Shown here one piece after another: positions 10,052-20,691 of a DNA stretch of 64,000 nt. The stretch is from assembly GCA_049487715.1 (NCBI GenBank), contig CP150571.1:186001-250000 (forward strand), read 5' to 3'. The notes under the pieces were generated by a model. It did no database searches. It worked only from the letters and a program-made list of their open reading frames with translations, and was not told the DNA's origin. The first letter of the stretch is position 1, and each line of letters starts with the position of its first letter. A program made the position numbers and the translations under genes. This DNA comes from Pycnococcus provasolii. Lineage: Eukaryota > Chlorophyta > Pseudoscourfieldiophyceae > Pseudoscourfieldiales.

Positions 10052-11104
10052 TTACACAGTCTCAGTCTCAGGTGTCGCGACCTCTCGTGCGCCGAAGCTC
10101 TTGCGCATCGCGCGAAGCGCGCTCTCCGCCACCGACCACTCGCTCCGGTTGGCGCGCACGAGCATCGAGACCATGTGGTTCGTCGACGCGTCGACGCTCG
10201 CGCTAACGAGCACGACGTCGCCCTGCTCCATGAGCGCCGTCACGTCCGCGCGAACGCCACTCACGTCGGGCGCGACGGCGACGTCCCACTCGTACCAGAC
10301 GGTTCCGTCGTCCGCCTTCCTTGACCGGCTCGCATAGACGTCGCCACGTCTTAGCAGCGCGGAGTCTAGCCCAAGGTCACGGCTGAGGTTCACGCGGTCA
10401 ACCTGTCCGAGGTTCTCGATGTTTGCGACGGACGCGTCGACACGACGCACTGCAACCTGCGCACCGTCAGCGGACACGCCAGTCACCGGGTCCGACCAGC
10501 CTGGGTACGTCACGCGCGTCTCCTCTACCTTTGCGGGTCCTACCGGCTTCCAGCGCTTCGGCACGTCGAAGGCGACACGCGGCGCACTTGCATTCGCCTG
10601 AAAGTCGACGCTGGTAAATCCTTCCTCGGCGTTGTAATTTTTTGCGAGAATGTCGTTCATGCGATCCACCGCTGCCGCCTCGTCTTCGTCGTCGTCGTCG
10701 CCAACGTCGGCGGCACGTGCTCCTCGAGGTTGCGCATAGATTCCCGACGACGCTGCAACGAAAGAACCTGCAAGCCCCAGAAACTCCCTTCTCCACAAGC
10801 AGGTAGTCTCCATCACCCCAAGCGTCTCATTCTCATCACAACCTTCGACACCACCCCCACCCCCACAAATGTCGCTAATACCGGAGCTATTAACATTGTC
10901 ACTAAAGCTGCCATTGGCAGATTGACTTGAACCTACGTCACGCCTCCTATCCCGATGACACGAAAAAGAAGAAGCGAATCCATGATCGACAATAACAACA
11001 AGATGATGACGCGAACGAGAACGAGAACGCGAATGCGATCTCGTGAAGCCTGAAAGAGAGCCTGAAAGACTTGAAGACAAATGACGATTCAACGATGACT
11101 TCAT
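10052..11104 (-). CDS. PsbP-like thylakoid lumen protein with Tat-type signal
   Basis: A 350-residue protein from the ATG at 11102-11104. The first 95 residues are Ser/Arg-rich, like a chloroplast transit peptide. Around residue 100-130 a twin-arginine signal is visible: WRREFLGLAGS, a hydrophobic Ala/Gly stretch, then a GARA cleavage site. This is the bipartite targeting expected for Tat import into the thylakoid lumen. The mature part begins with an acidic stretch and contains FTSVDFQANA, FDVPKRWKPVG, VTYPGWSDPVTG and a C-terminal ALRAMRKSF, the layout of the PsbP/Mog1 fold. Such PsbP-domain proteins assist assembly or stability of photosystems and NDH; which complex is not deducible. It is longer than the main PsbP of photosystem II, so a PPD-type paralogue is more likely. 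Confidence 0.72.
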   Translation of the reverse strand: MKSSLNRHLSSSLSGSLSGFTRSHSRSRSRSRHHLVVIVDHGFASSFSCHRDRRRDVGSSQSANGSFSDNVNSSGISDICGGGGGVEGCDENETLGVMETTCLWRREFLGLAGSFVAASSGIYAQPRGARAADVGDDDDEDEAAAVDRMNDILAKNYNAEEGFTSVDFQANASAPRVAFDVPKRWKPVGPAKVEETRVTYPGWSDPVTGVSADGAQVAVRRVDASVANIENLGQVDRVNLSRDLGLDSALLRRGDVYASRSRKADDGTVWYEWDVAVAPDVSGVRADVTALMEQGDVVLVSASVDASTNHMVSMLVRANRSEWSVAESALRAMRKSFGAREVATPETETV

Positions 11105-11361
11105 ATACTATGAGTAAGGTATACTATACGTTCAAAAGTCAAAGCAAGGCAAAGACAAAGCACAGACTTAACACAGATACTAACCACGTTCTGAAGTCTT
11201 CTTCTTGAAGATAAGATGAGATACGGGACAGATACGTGTTTAACTTTTTCTCGCGAGGTTTTGTGTACACAGAGAGGCCCAACAAGAAAAGTTTCAAGTT
11301 TGTGGTGGAAAACAATCCGTCGAATCTCCGGGCAAGAAACATCAGGCACCGGGCAGACCGA

Positions 11362-11402
11362 AACCCTAACCCTAACCCTAACCCTAACCCTAACCCTAAC
11401 CC
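11362..11402 (+). repeat. Interstitial telomere-type array, six perfect CCCTAA units
   Basis: Six perfect CCCTAA units (11364-11399) stand 260 bases upstream of the PsbP-like gene and 440 bases upstream of the helical-repeat membrane gene, in a divergent promoter region. A 12-base unit with CAGTAACCC is repeated directly after it. The array is far too short and too internal to be a chromosome end. Confidence 0.93.
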
Positions 11403-11539
11403 CACAGTAACCCCACAGTAACCCCACAGGCCCACTCCAAAGTCCAATGGGCTGGGTTGGTGCGTTGACCACCCTAAACTTTACTATTTGGCACCTATCG
11501 TAGAATCCCGCACGCACGCACAATAAGGCATCCCTTGCC

Positions 11540-11755
11540 CCTTGCCCCTTGCCCCTTGCAAGCTCTCTCAGTCTCGGATTGAAACTCGGACTTGCAAGCT
11601 CTCTCGGATTGAAACTCGGACTTGCAAGCTCTCTCGGAAGGATTGAAACTCGGACTTGCAAGCTCTCTCTCGGATTGCCACTCGGACTTGCAAGCTCTCT
11701 CGGATTGAAACTCGGACTTGCAAGTTGCAAGCTCCCCTTGCAAGCTCTCTTTTTA
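11540..11755 (+). repeat. Minisatellite of about 30-33 bases
   Basis: Five imperfect tandem copies contain GGATTGAAACTCGGACTTGC followed by AAGCTCTCTC. The block is preceded and followed by CCCCTTG and CCTTGCAAGC variants. The same CTTGCAAGCTCT core appears near 2240-2290. It lies 90-300 bases upstream of the ATG at 11844. Translated frames through it give periodic peptides but no believable protein. Confidence 0.9.
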
Positions 11756-11843
11756 GAGGGTTGACCGAACCCCCCTTGCCCTTGCACTCTCCCTTGCCTC
11801 TCTATATTATATTTCGTTTGACCTCGGCCTCTTGGCCGAAATC

Positions 11844-14611
11844 ATGGCCGCGACACCTCACGCCTCCGCCTTCTCCTTGACGCTTGGTCTTGAGAGTGGT
11901 GGTAATGGTAATACGTCACCAGGCTCAGAGGGACTTAATAATGGACAAGCGAGTGGTGGTAATGGTAATGGTAATGGTGGTGCAAGTTTCCAAGCCGGGG
12001 CGGCAACCCACTCGTCTCTCCATGCGAGCGCGTCGGCGTCGGCGGCGGCGGCGGCGTCAAGCAGACAAGTCATGTCCCAACAACTGCCGTCGTACTTCGA
12101 ACGAGCAAACAAAGAACCTGAACTGCTCGTCGGCAAGCTCATCGCGGAGAGTGTTCACCAAACGGTCAAAACGACCATTCTAGACAGCTTGACGCTAAGA
12201 ACGTTCCACTCCCCTTCAGGGAGACAGAAACTACACGCACCGCCAATCAGACACAGAACAATCGTCGAGATTCTGGTTCTGCTCGATCAGCTTGCCAAAA
12301 AGCAAAACGAACGAAGAGAGATGGAAACGCACGACGAGGAGATGTCAACTCGTGGACGCGAGGGTGAGGATGACGACGAGGTGGCGCCGGCGTCGACGAG
12401 TGAGTACTTCGCCTTGCGCGCTCCTGAGAAAGAACTGGAAAATCGACTCATGTGGCTTGTGGCAGCCTTTGCGAGACTTGTCGCACTCGGCGAGGATGAC
12501 AGAGACGAAATGACAAGCAGCGACGAAATGCAGAATTTGCCGCTGGGAACACGATACCACATGCCGTCCGTTCTTCTTGCCAAGTGGCTCGTCGCCGACC
12601 CTCAGTCGCTTGACATGAATGACGAAGACATCGGTATAATAGACAAGTACCTACAAGGTGCCCCTCTCAACGGCCTAGCGGTTGAGCGACCCATCTCGCC
12701 GTGGATTCGCCACTACCTGCTAGAATCAATTGCTCTGGACATGGCGTGGCGTGTCAAACTGCATTGCACTACACAGAGTGAGAACACGCTCGTGTGGAAG
12801 CAAACGTGTCCCATCGCTAAGCTCGCCTTGGACACAGCCTGGAACGAAGAGAAACGGGAGGAGGAGGAGGAAACGCCCATGGCTGGGGAAAGAGGCGACG
12901 CGATGGAGGAGAGAAGTGGCGCGGTCAAGGGTGTGCAAATGGACGCCCTCTGCCTGCTTGCACGCGCCGGAGAGAGGCGAGCGAATCTTCACGCGTCGTC
13001 GATACACATCAATGTGATGCAAGAGCTGAGAAAATCCTTCAGCGGCTCGACTACACGGCATGTCTATCGAGCACTGAGGAGCTGCGCAGTGCCGGAGCTC
13101 GTACGTGACATGGTGCATCACATCGATTCCGCCCGTGAGCGGAAACGCTTCGACTACAATTCCACCATGGCGCTCGCACAAGTCTCTACCTTACCTGAAG
13201 ACGACATACACAGGCCACACAAGCAGAAAGCCTGCGTGACCTTGCAGAGCCTCGTCATAGAAACCCGCAACTTTCCTATGCACGACGAAATGCGTTCCAC
13301 CGCGCTTTGGGGATTGGGCAAGTTGGGCAGCGAGATGCCCACGACCACAATTCTCGACGAGCTGACTGACATGAATCCCCAAGTACAAAGGTCTGCTGCA
13401 CGCGCCCTGGAACGCATCTGGGGTATCAAGCGAGCGATTACTAGAGTCATGGAGGTCGCAAAGAAGTCTGGAAGAGACTCGTGGACACACTACGGACGAG
13501 CGCTGCAGTGGATGGACGACCGTGCGAAACTGGTGGAGACACTTAACGACGAGGTTGTGAGCCAGACGGACCACGAGACGCAGGAATGTGCCAAAACGCT
13601 GTTGGTGAGTCAACCTCTAACCAGTCATGGTACATAGAAACAACAACTAACCTAACACACTAACTAAAACAGGCTGAGATTGGTGGTTTCTCTGCGATTT
13701 CCAAGCTTCAGATTAAGAACCAGGCTGCGGAGGAGTTTAGAAAGCACATCCGCGAGGAGGAAGCATCGATGCGTCAAATATTTTTCAAGGCAATCGAAGA
13801 TGCCAAGGCTGGATTTATCGTCGCCCGTAACATGGATATGGCTGTCTTTGCTATCGGCGTTGCGTTGCTAATTGTGAGCGCCATATTGGCTATCTCATCA
13901 GACGGGTCTCTCACGAGCTGGGCGTCGTCTGGAACCTCTGGTGGCTTGGGCGTGCTAGGTATTATCTACAGCACGGTGATTGCCAAGCCAAGGAGGCAAG
14001 TAGAAGTCTCGATCGATCACCTGATGCATCTGCAAGCGACGTTCCTAGGATTCCTTCGACAGCTTCACCACGTCGAGCAGGTATACAGCAGACGCATGCT
14101 TGACGAAGAAAACATACCAATCGATGACGTAAGGGCATATGGTACGATGCTCGAGCGCGCTATCGATCGGGCGGTTCAGAGTGTCAAAACTGCGTCGAGC
14201 TACGCGCCGTCAGCTGACATGTCGACGACGATGCTAACGTCAACTTCTCGTGCATCACCGAATTCAGACGTGGAGTCAGCGATGGACGTGGTGGAGAGAG
14301 GTGACGTTCGCGGCCAGTTTGCGGTTCGCATCGGACGCCGCATGGTGAAGAAGGGTGGCGAATTTCTGACCAAAGAGGGTGTTAAGCTCGACGCCAACAC
14401 TCCGCTTGTAAATCACGGTGCGAGTCTGGAGGATGTGATCAAGGCGATTAGCCGTGCCGCGAAGGCGCATCTCGCGAGTGGTGGTGCAGCACAAGGTTCG
14501 CGCTTGAAAAGACTCTCGACGATGATGATGAGCGTGAATCGCGTGGCGTCGTTGCCAGAGTCTGCTCCGGCGGGCGAAGACGACAATACCGTCGCGGTGG
14601 AGCCCGTTTGA
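11844..14611 (+). CDS. Large helical-repeat protein with two membrane segments, two exons
   Basis: Exon 1 is 11844-13604 and exon 2 is 13673-14611; the 68-base intron begins GTGAGT, ends AAACAG and contains a CTAAC branch-point-like site (TAACTAA) near the acceptor. Joining keeps frame and gives 899 residues. The N-terminus is Gly/Asn/Ala-rich. Residues about 90-560 are helical, with Glu-rich insertions, and near residues 480-560 resemble HEAT repeats (LWGLGKLGSEM, ARALERIWGIKRA). Two hydrophobic segments follow at about 640-660 (FAIGVALLIVSAILAI) and 666-690. The cytosolic tail contains a helical region and Ser-rich end. I do not recognise the family; a membrane-anchored scaffold is the simplest reading. 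The start ATG is the first in frame after the minisatellite. Confidence 0.8.
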
Positions 14612-14830
14612 CTACCCTGGCCTTGTAGACTATCCTTAAAGTTATCTTAACCAAATAAACCAAATAGAGCGATACAAACTTCAAAATCACCTGCGCCATG
14701 AACAAAAACGCGCAGTGAATGGCACCCGTGAATGGGCTGAATGGTGTGAATGGACGACCGTTGGACAAATTAAAGTGCACTCCATTACTGAATGAGGGGT
14801 CTCAGTTTTACTACAAAGTATTACAACGGA

Positions 14831-16204
14831 CTACGCACGCACGCACGCCCGAAGAGCCCACAGAGGCGCGAGCACGAAAAGAACGAAGACAGGGAGCGTC
14901 TTCCACACAGAAAGGAGGCTGCCTCCACTCTCACCCGCGTCGTCCTGCTTCAACGACAAGTACCGAGCGAAGAGAGCGCGAAACGCGTACATGGTCGTGA
15001 GCCAATTGAGATGAAACGAAAGCAAAATCGTGCACAACCCAACCGCGAGGCGTGTGACACGACTGCTCTTACGCCACTCCCAACGGAGGCTTGACGCATA
15101 CAGGGGAACGTACACCAGGCGACCTAGCAAGCCACAGAGCGTGAGAGATGCCCACAACATCGCATGCAAAGCCGTGAGCTGCGCCGTAAGCCACACGGTC
15201 AGCCGAAAAGGGTGCTTGCACACAAAGAGCGCTGCGCCAGCGCCGCGCGACACCTCACGTCGTAGACAGGCAGATACATGCTTGTCAATAGCCGCGCCGG
15301 CTTCAGGTGTGCTTGCTGCGCCGTCCCACGCGCGAGGCTGGTAGTGGTATCCATAGGCGCCACGTGGGCGAACGGCACGCACGCCGCGCGCCTGAAGGCG
15401 CTCGCCAAGCTCTAGGTCTTCCCATCCATATGCGGTAAATGACTCGTCAAACGCCGCGAGCGTGCCGTCAGAAGCAACGTCGCGAAGCGCGCTCACACGC
15501 ACGGCGCAGTTCCCGGTCGCGAAGAACGCTGCAGAGCGCCCTTGGTGAGGTTGCGGCAGAACGTGTACATCAACATCTGCGTGAGGCGTGTCAACGACAA
15601 CGCCAAGGCTCACCTGCGCGTCGTGTGCGCCTTCGAGCGCGTCGTGGTGTTGACGCACCAGCTCGGGTCCCGCGAAGAGGTCGTCGTCAACGAATAGCAC
15701 GTTGTGTCCACGAACAACACGAAGCGCGTCGTTTCTAGCGGCGGACGCGCCTCCGTTTTCCCACCGGTGCAAGGGCCTTAGTTTCGGGTACCTTTCGCGC
15801 GCCGCATCGGACTGAAGGTATGCCCACGTGCCGTCGGTGGATGCGTCGTCGACGACAATCACCTCCACAATGAGACCGTCGTCTTTCTGACGGTGCAGGC
15901 AGTCCAGGCATCTTTGCAAGGTGGACAGGCGGTTGTGCGTGGGAATGACGACGCTCCACGTGGATGTGGAAGGCGCGCTTGTGTGTGCAGCGGTGCAGTT
16001 GCACCGTGGCGGCAGCGACGACGACGACGACGATAGCCCGGAAACTATATGACTTTGCTTTGCTCTGAGGTAAGCGCGACCGACGAGGAGCGCATATGAG
16101 CGCGGAGGACATGAAGTCGGCCGGTGTCGACGTTGTTTGACGGCGCCAGACGCGCATTCTCTTGTTGTTGGGCGGCGCACGTGCGCGCGTGCCGTCGCGC
16201 GCAT
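14831..16204 (-). CDS. Family 2 glycosyltransferase with C-terminal membrane segments
   Basis: This 457-residue protein starts at the ATG 16202-16204. Residues about 85-310 form a GT-A domain: WSVVIPTHNRLSTLQRCLDC, VIVVDDASTDGTW, GGASAARNDAL and the metal-binding FVDDDLFAG, followed by the acceptor-side YGWEDLELGERL (ED motif) and a YHYQPRA segment. This is the GT2 pattern, with an inverting mechanism and a nucleotide-sugar donor. Residues 330-457 hold about three hydrophobic segments and end close to the last one, so the enzyme is likely anchored in the ER or Golgi. The acceptor glycan is not deducible. It is convergent with the helical-repeat membrane gene, 219 bases apart. Confidence 0.85.
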   Translation of the reverse strand: MRATARAHVRRPTTRECASGAVKQRRHRPTSCPPRSYALLVGRAYLRAKQSHIVSGLSSSSSSLPPRCNCTAAHTSAPSTSTWSVVIPTHNRLSTLQRCLDCLHRQKDDGLIVEVIVVDDASTDGTWAYLQSDAARERYPKLRPLHRWENGGASAARNDALRVVRGHNVLFVDDDLFAGPELVRQHHDALEGAHDAQVSLGVVVDTPHADVDVHVLPQPHQGRSAAFFATGNCAVRVSALRDVASDGTLAAFDESFTAYGWEDLELGERLQARGVRAVRPRGAYGYHYQPRAWDGAASTPEAGAAIDKHVSACLRREVSRGAGAALFVCKHPFRLTVWLTAQLTALHAMLWASLTLCGLLGRLVYVPLYASSLRWEWRKSSRVTRLAVGLCTILLSFHLNWLTTMYAFRALFARYLSLKQDDAGESGGSLLSVWKTLPVFVLFVLAPLWALRACVRA

Positions 16205-16299
16205 GGCTCACCGCATCTAAGGTGATACGGTTTTCTTAAGGATCTAGCTCCGGGTCGGGCGGTCGGAATCCGGGTTTGGGGGGAGAGAAATGGTCTGAA

Positions 16300-16360
16300 G
16301 TGTACACGGCGTGTGTGTGTGTGTGTGCGTGTGTGCGCGCGTGTGTCTTTGTGTGCGTAC
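16300..16360 (+). repeat. TG-rich microsatellite
   Basis: An interrupted (GT)n tract, with GC interruptions, lies between the glycosyltransferase start and the 3' end of the uS10 gene. It is probably neutral. Confidence 0.85.
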
Positions 16361-16408
16361 TGTATGTATTATTATTTTGTTTATCATCCAATGACGCACT
16401 GAGACAAT

Positions 16409-16759
16409 TTACACGTCCGCGATGGTCACCTCCACCTCCACACCGGGCTCGATGCTGATGGACGTGATCTGCTTGACGACGTCCGCGGGCGAGTGCAGGT
16501 CGATGAGACGCTTGTGCACGCGCATCTCGAAGCGGTCCCACGTGTTGGTACCCTCACCGCACGGCGACTTGCGCGTGGTGATGCGCAGCGTCTTGGTGGG
16601 CATGCGCACGGGTCCCTTCACCTTGAGTCGCTTTTCCTTGGCACCACGGATGAGGTCGGCGCAGACTTTCTCGAGGTTCGCGACGTTCTTGGAGGTGAGC
16701 GTGATGCGGATGCGGTGCACGCGCTCGCCCTCCTCGATCACCTTCTTGGCGTCAGACAT
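16409..16759 (-). CDS. RPS20: Cytosolic 40S ribosomal protein uS10 (S20e)
   Basis: A complete 116-residue uS10 of eukaryotic type, the usual length. Diagnostic parts are [58 protein letters not shown] and [20 protein letters not shown]. The protein sits in the head of the small ribosomal subunit. The start ATG is at 16757-16759. The gene has no intron. The 1-kb divergent region on its 5' side carries a G/T-rich degenerate repeat instead of TTAGGG arrays. This is the safest identification in the window. Confidence 0.97.
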   Translation of the reverse strand: MSDAKKVIEEGERVHRIRITLTSKNVANLEKVCADLIRGAKEKRLKVKGPVRMPTKTLRITTRKSPCGEGTNTWDRFEMRVHKRLIDLHSPADVVKQITSISIEPGVEVEVTIADV

Positions 16760-17802
16760 ACTTTCACAGGATTAAAGAGTAGTAAAACTAAGAGTGTTCG
16801 TTCGAGTCGGCACTACCACTTTCAAAGGCAGCCACGGCACACTGGAGACGAATGAACGAAACAACAAAGCCAAAGCCGGCGGAGGAGGTTGGCGGAAGCG
16901 GCGGCGGAACTGGGACTACCCGGGACTGACTAGAACAGCGAAGGGGTATCCCCAAATAATTTTATTTCTATTTCCCGTGGATCTACAGGTGTGAATTCGG
17001 TTTGGGGGTTTGGTTTAGTTTTAGTTTGGGGGTTGATTTAGTTTGTTCGTTTGGAGTTTCGGGGTTTGTTTTAGTTTGAAGTTTGAAGTTTCGGGGTTTT
17101 GGGTTTTTAGTTTGGGGGTTTGGAGTTTTTTAGTTGAGTTTGGGGGTCCTTGGTCGCAGCTCGACCTCCATGCCGACCATGCCTTTTTTCCCTATGCCTT
17201 TTGAGTCTTGACTCGTGAAACGACAAAAGTCAAGGCGTCAAGGCGTGAGACTACCAAAAGAATTACAGTAATTAACAGGCCATAGGCGTTCCGAGAGAGG
17301 GAGAGACCGAGAGACCGTGAGCCGAGTTGCCGAGACTGACCACCAGACTGACCACCAGAGTACAAAGAAGCTGGTCAGAGGCCAAGAAAGGAAAACCACC
17401 AAAGACCACTCGCGACGAAAGACAGGAAAGAGCGACGAAGACAAAAGAGCTCTACTCTCTACCGGGTACGATAAAGGACATATGTAAAAGAATACGAACA
17501 ACGTTCCTGGTCAAATAAATGGTCAATGGCAGCATGGTAACTAACCTTAGACGAACCGTTAAGGCGTACTTTTCCACATTTCAATCGGTCCTCGCTTTCG
17601 CTCTTCGCTTTCGCTCTTCGCTTTCGCTCGCTCGATGCTTGGCGAGTGGTTCTTGCAAGTAGTCCAAAGAGTCGCAACCAACACACACATTATTCGTTTA
17701 TTCCCCTCGCGGCCGAATGTCATTGATTCATTTTAGTCTCGTGCACACACTCCCTTCCCTTTGGCCTTTGCGCTGCTCCCTTTGCACTCACTCCTCAAGG
17801 CC
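16760..17802. other. Divergent promoter region with GT-rich degenerate repeats
   Basis: From about 16985 to 17150 the plus strand is a chain of TTTGGGGGTTT, GTTTAGTTT and GTTTGAAGTTT variants. A smaller repeat of GACTGACCACCA lies near 17330-17360 and a tandem of a 13-base GCTTTCGCTCTTC unit at 17590-17635. No gene is convincing. The region serves uS10 leftward and the LRR gene rightward. Confidence 0.6.
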
Positions 17803-19122
17803 ATGTCCCTCAAGCGCACGACTACGATGTCCCTTTCGTTCGACACGTCGCTCCTAAGCGAGTCGGCACTCACGAAACCCACACTTCGTGAAATCGAAGG
17901 GAGGCAGCGCGACGCGCAGCCTGTCGTCACCGCCGCACCTCTCCGAGAACTCGTGGGAGGGGGGCGCAACCAGAAGTACATCAACGGGTGCGTCGAGCTC
18001 CACCTCGCGTCGCGCGGCATACACAAGCTCGGAGGATTCGAACTGCTCACGAGCCTCGAGGTGCTGTACGTCAACGACAACCACCTCACCGCGCTCACAA
18101 AACTCGACAACAACACGCGCGTCAAGCACCTCTTCGCGCAGAGGAACCAAATTGGCACGCTCGTTGGGAGCTCCGTTCTGCACATGCGGTACCTGCTCGA
18201 GCTCGACTTGAGCGACAACAGGCTCGTCGGACTCGACAGCACACTCGCGCTGCTCTCCAAGCTGCAGTTCCTGCGCATGCTCGAACTGCGCGGAAACCCG
18301 CTCGCCGAGGAGCACGACTACCGCCTCCGAGTCATCTTCGCGCTGCCCTCTCTGCACATCTTCGACCGAAGGATTGTCACGGACGTCGAGCGTGACGCGG
18401 CGCAGCACCTCCTCGGCTCCGCCGCGGCGGTGACCGCAGCTGACTCGGTAGGATTCCTTACACGCAAACCTGCACCCATTCCGGAGGAGGTGGAAGCTCA
18501 CTACGTGCACATGAGCCAGCTTGCACAACGCAACGTCGACCGCGTGGCGGCACAGGCTGATCGCCGTGTCGCTCACGAGGCGGCGCAGGCGGAGCTGAAG
18601 TCTAGCGTCGTTAGCCTGGACCCGTATAGCCACGTCAGGCCTAAGCCGCACTTGCTCACGCATGGACTGCCGCCTCCGCCAGGTTGGCCGACGCCAAAGT
18701 CGGCAAGCACTTCCGACGCTGACGGCACCGCGGGCATGCCTGACCGCAAGGCACTCGACGTGTACAAGACGTACCGTCACAACGACCCATCTCCAGCCGA
18801 TGCGACGGAGCTCAACCGCTATGTGATGCCCGACGGCTCGCGCGTCGCCGCAGCCCCTGGTGCCACCGAGGCTGAGGTGAAGCCTGACCCAGGTGCCGCG
18901 GCGGTGGAGGCTGTGGAGGCGGAGGCGGCGGCTCTGGATGAAGGTGGCGCGGTGGAGGAGGAAGTACCTGGCTTATTTGGCTATCACGCTGAACGCTTCC
19001 GCACGACGCGACCACTCATGGCTGCCGAATATGTGCGCTCGCATTCGAAGCCGCCGCCACCACCACCCGCCGGAGTCGTCTTGAAGAACCGCGGTCGTGC
19101 GTTCATCAGCCGCGCGCTGTGA
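17803..19122 (+). CDS. SDS22-type leucine-rich repeat protein, possibly ciliary (LRRC72/LRRC9-like)
   Basis: The first in-frame ATG is 17803 (another at 17827), giving 439 residues. Residues about 60-200 contain about five SDS22-class leucine-rich repeats: VELHLASRGIHKLGGFELL, LEVLYVNDNHLTAL, VKHLFAQRNQIGTL, LLELDLSDNRLVGL and LRMLELRGNPLAEE, closed by an LRR cap (YRLRVIFALPSLHIFDRR). The rest is Pro/Ala-rich and probably unstructured, ending in basic residues. The LRR block and cap are similar in style to those of LRRC72 and of the much larger LRRC9-like protein at 55840-61176. Proteins of this group are tied to cilia in other eukaryotes; that role is inferred. A TGTAA motif lies 37 bases past the stop codon. 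Confidence 0.78.
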   Translation: MSLKRTTTMSLSFDTSLLSESALTKPTLREIEGRQRDAQPVVTAAPLRELVGGGRNQKYINGCVELHLASRGIHKLGGFELLTSLEVLYVNDNHLTALTKLDNNTRVKHLFAQRNQIGTLVGSSVLHMRYLLELDLSDNRLVGLDSTLALLSKLQFLRMLELRGNPLAEEHDYRLRVIFALPSLHIFDRRIVTDVERDAAQHLLGSAAAVTAADSVGFLTRKPAPIPEEVEAHYVHMSQLAQRNVDRVAAQADRRVAHEAAQAELKSSVVSLDPYSHVRPKPHLLTHGLPPPPGWPTPKSASTSDADGTAGMPDRKALDVYKTYRHNDPSPADATELNRYVMPDGSRVAAAPGATEAEVKPDPGAAAVEAVEAEAAALDEGGAVEEEVPGLFGYHAERFRTTRPLMAAEYVRSHSKPPPPPPAGVVLKNRGRAFISRAL

Positions 19123-19257
19123 TAAGAAAACAAGAAGTCCGCGCGGTACATACCTAATGCTGTAACAACAATTTGTGTGTTCAATTTCAATGATCAACAA
19201 ATCAAATCAAAAATGAAATTTTGGAAGTTTCCGCCACTCTTTATTACTCATGATAAA

Positions 19258-20550
19258 CTACTGGCTAACGGAGGGCATCACACGCGGCGGCGGGCGCCAT
19301 GGTGCGGCGTTCGCCGAGAGATCGTCATCGCCGTTGCTGCTACTGCCGCCGCCGCTGCGCTCCCAAGGCTTTGATCGCGGCGCCAAGGCGGGCGAAGGTA
19401 GTGGCGCCGCCGGGTCCGGAGGTGTGTCACGAATGTCCGCCCTCACATTAGGCGGCGTTTCCCCGCGCGCCAACAGGTCGAGCACTTCCTGGTACCGAGC
19501 CGAATGCGGCGCTCCACCGAGTGGCCCATCCGGTGCCGGCGCGGAGGCACTTCCAATGTCGGACGACGCGACGACGGGCGTTGCATTTCCAGCATCGAGT
19601 GAAGAGGCAGCGACGCGCGTCGCGCTCCCTGCATCGTATGCGGGCGCATCGGTAGGGTTTGCCAGCACACCTCCACCTGTGAGCAGCTCTCTGTTTCCGA
19701 GCGGGCTCGTGAGCGAGCTTCGCAGCAGTTCCTTGATGGCGTCGAGTTCCTCGCGCAGTTCGTTTGTCACCGCAACTTTCTCCGTCGGCGCCGGCGACGC
19801 TGCGGGCGTATTGCTGCGGCTCGCCTCGAGCGCTTTTTCTGACGCGGCGTCCACCGCGGCCTTGGTAGCTGCGCTGAGCGTATCTCCGAACGCGCGCAGC
19901 TCTCGCCTGAGTTCGTCACCGTTGATGGATGGCGACGGAGAAATGCTGCTCTGCAACTCCATGCTTGCGCGCAGCGACTCCGCCTTGGCGAGCGCGGTTG
20001 TGACTTCGGTGATACTTTTCTGCAGTTCCGCGCTTCTCTCCGCGAGACTTTCCGCCGCGGCGTCAAGTTTCTGGCGCCGCCTATCGTCCTCGAGTTCTTT
20101 TTCTTTCGAAGACGCCGTCGTGTCTGCGCTGTTGTTGTCGAGCAGTTTCTTCACGGACGCCGCCGCCTGTTTTCCGTACATCGCCATGACGGCGACGGTC
20201 GCGCCTAACCCAAGCGCGACCATCGACCATGACGTGTTACCCTTAGGCGTCGCCTCAGATGTTTGTTTCTGAGGCGCTTTCGTGGCAGGCTCTTTCCCAG
20301 AGGCAACGCTTGCCGCTTCAGGAGTTGACTTTATCCCCAGGGAATCAAGTTTTTCCGCCGCTTGTCGTTCCGCTTCATCAATTTCTTCAGGCGTTAATCC
20401 TTTTTTCGATAAAAAGTCACGCTTACTAGAGGAATCCGCACCGACGACTTTCTCGTGCGTCAAGAACGAAACGCCATTCGCAATTAAAGAAGGACGCAAA
20501 GATGATGATGGCGCAGATGAGGAGGGACGGAGGAGCGTCGTCATTCGCAT
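19258..20550 (-). CDS. PEX14: Peroxin-14, docking subunit of peroxisomal import
   Basis: A 430-residue protein from the ATG at 20548-20550 (a second ATG two codons on). Residues about 18-65 form the PEX14 N-terminal domain: NGVSFLTHEKVVGADSSSKR, DFLSKKGLTPEEIDEAERQA, which binds PEX5 WxxxF motifs and PEX19. A hydrophobic segment (WSMVALGLGATVAVMAMYG) near residue 110 and a coiled coil at about 145-220 follow. The end, EVLDLLARGETPPNVR and ALAPRSKPWE, is the conserved tail of plant PEX14. It works with PEX13 to dock cargo-loaded PEX5 at the peroxisome membrane. It is convergent with the LRR gene (135 bases between stops) and divergent from the cyclase gene. Confidence 0.93.
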   Translation of the reverse strand: MRMTTLLRPSSSAPSSSLRPSLIANGVSFLTHEKVVGADSSSKRDFLSKKGLTPEEIDEAERQAAEKLDSLGIKSTPEAASVASGKEPATKAPQKQTSEATPKGNTSWSMVALGLGATVAVMAMYGKQAAASVKKLLDNNSADTTASSKEKELEDDRRRQKLDAAAESLAERSAELQKSITEVTTALAKAESLRASMELQSSISPSPSINGDELRRELRAFGDTLSAATKAAVDAASEKALEASRSNTPAASPAPTEKVAVTNELREELDAIKELLRSSLTSPLGNRELLTGGGVLANPTDAPAYDAGSATRVAASSLDAGNATPVVASSDIGSASAPAPDGPLGGAPHSARYQEVLDLLARGETPPNVRADIRDTPPDPAAPLPSPALAPRSKPWERSGGGSSSNGDDDLSANAAPWRPPPRVMPSVSQ

Positions 20551-20691
20551 CCGAGGAGGAGGAGGAAGACATACAGATCTAATGTTCCGCACTACGAAGT
20601 TGTTTGCGAATGATTCGCGAATGGAATGGGGGAGGGGAAGACGAACGAACGCATCGGACCCAACGGATCCGGAGGCCTAGGTTCCTAAGAC

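Noticed and set aside
11362-11402. A chromosome end
   Set aside because: The array is only six units long with genes on both sides, and similar arrays recur throughout the window.
11101-11787. Minus-strand frame of 228 codons through the minisatellite
   Set aside because: Its periodic peptide comes from translating the 30-base repeat and the CCCTAA array, and it overlaps the promoter region.
17854-18780. Minus-strand frame of 308 codons
   Set aside because: It mirrors the LRR gene on the plus strand.
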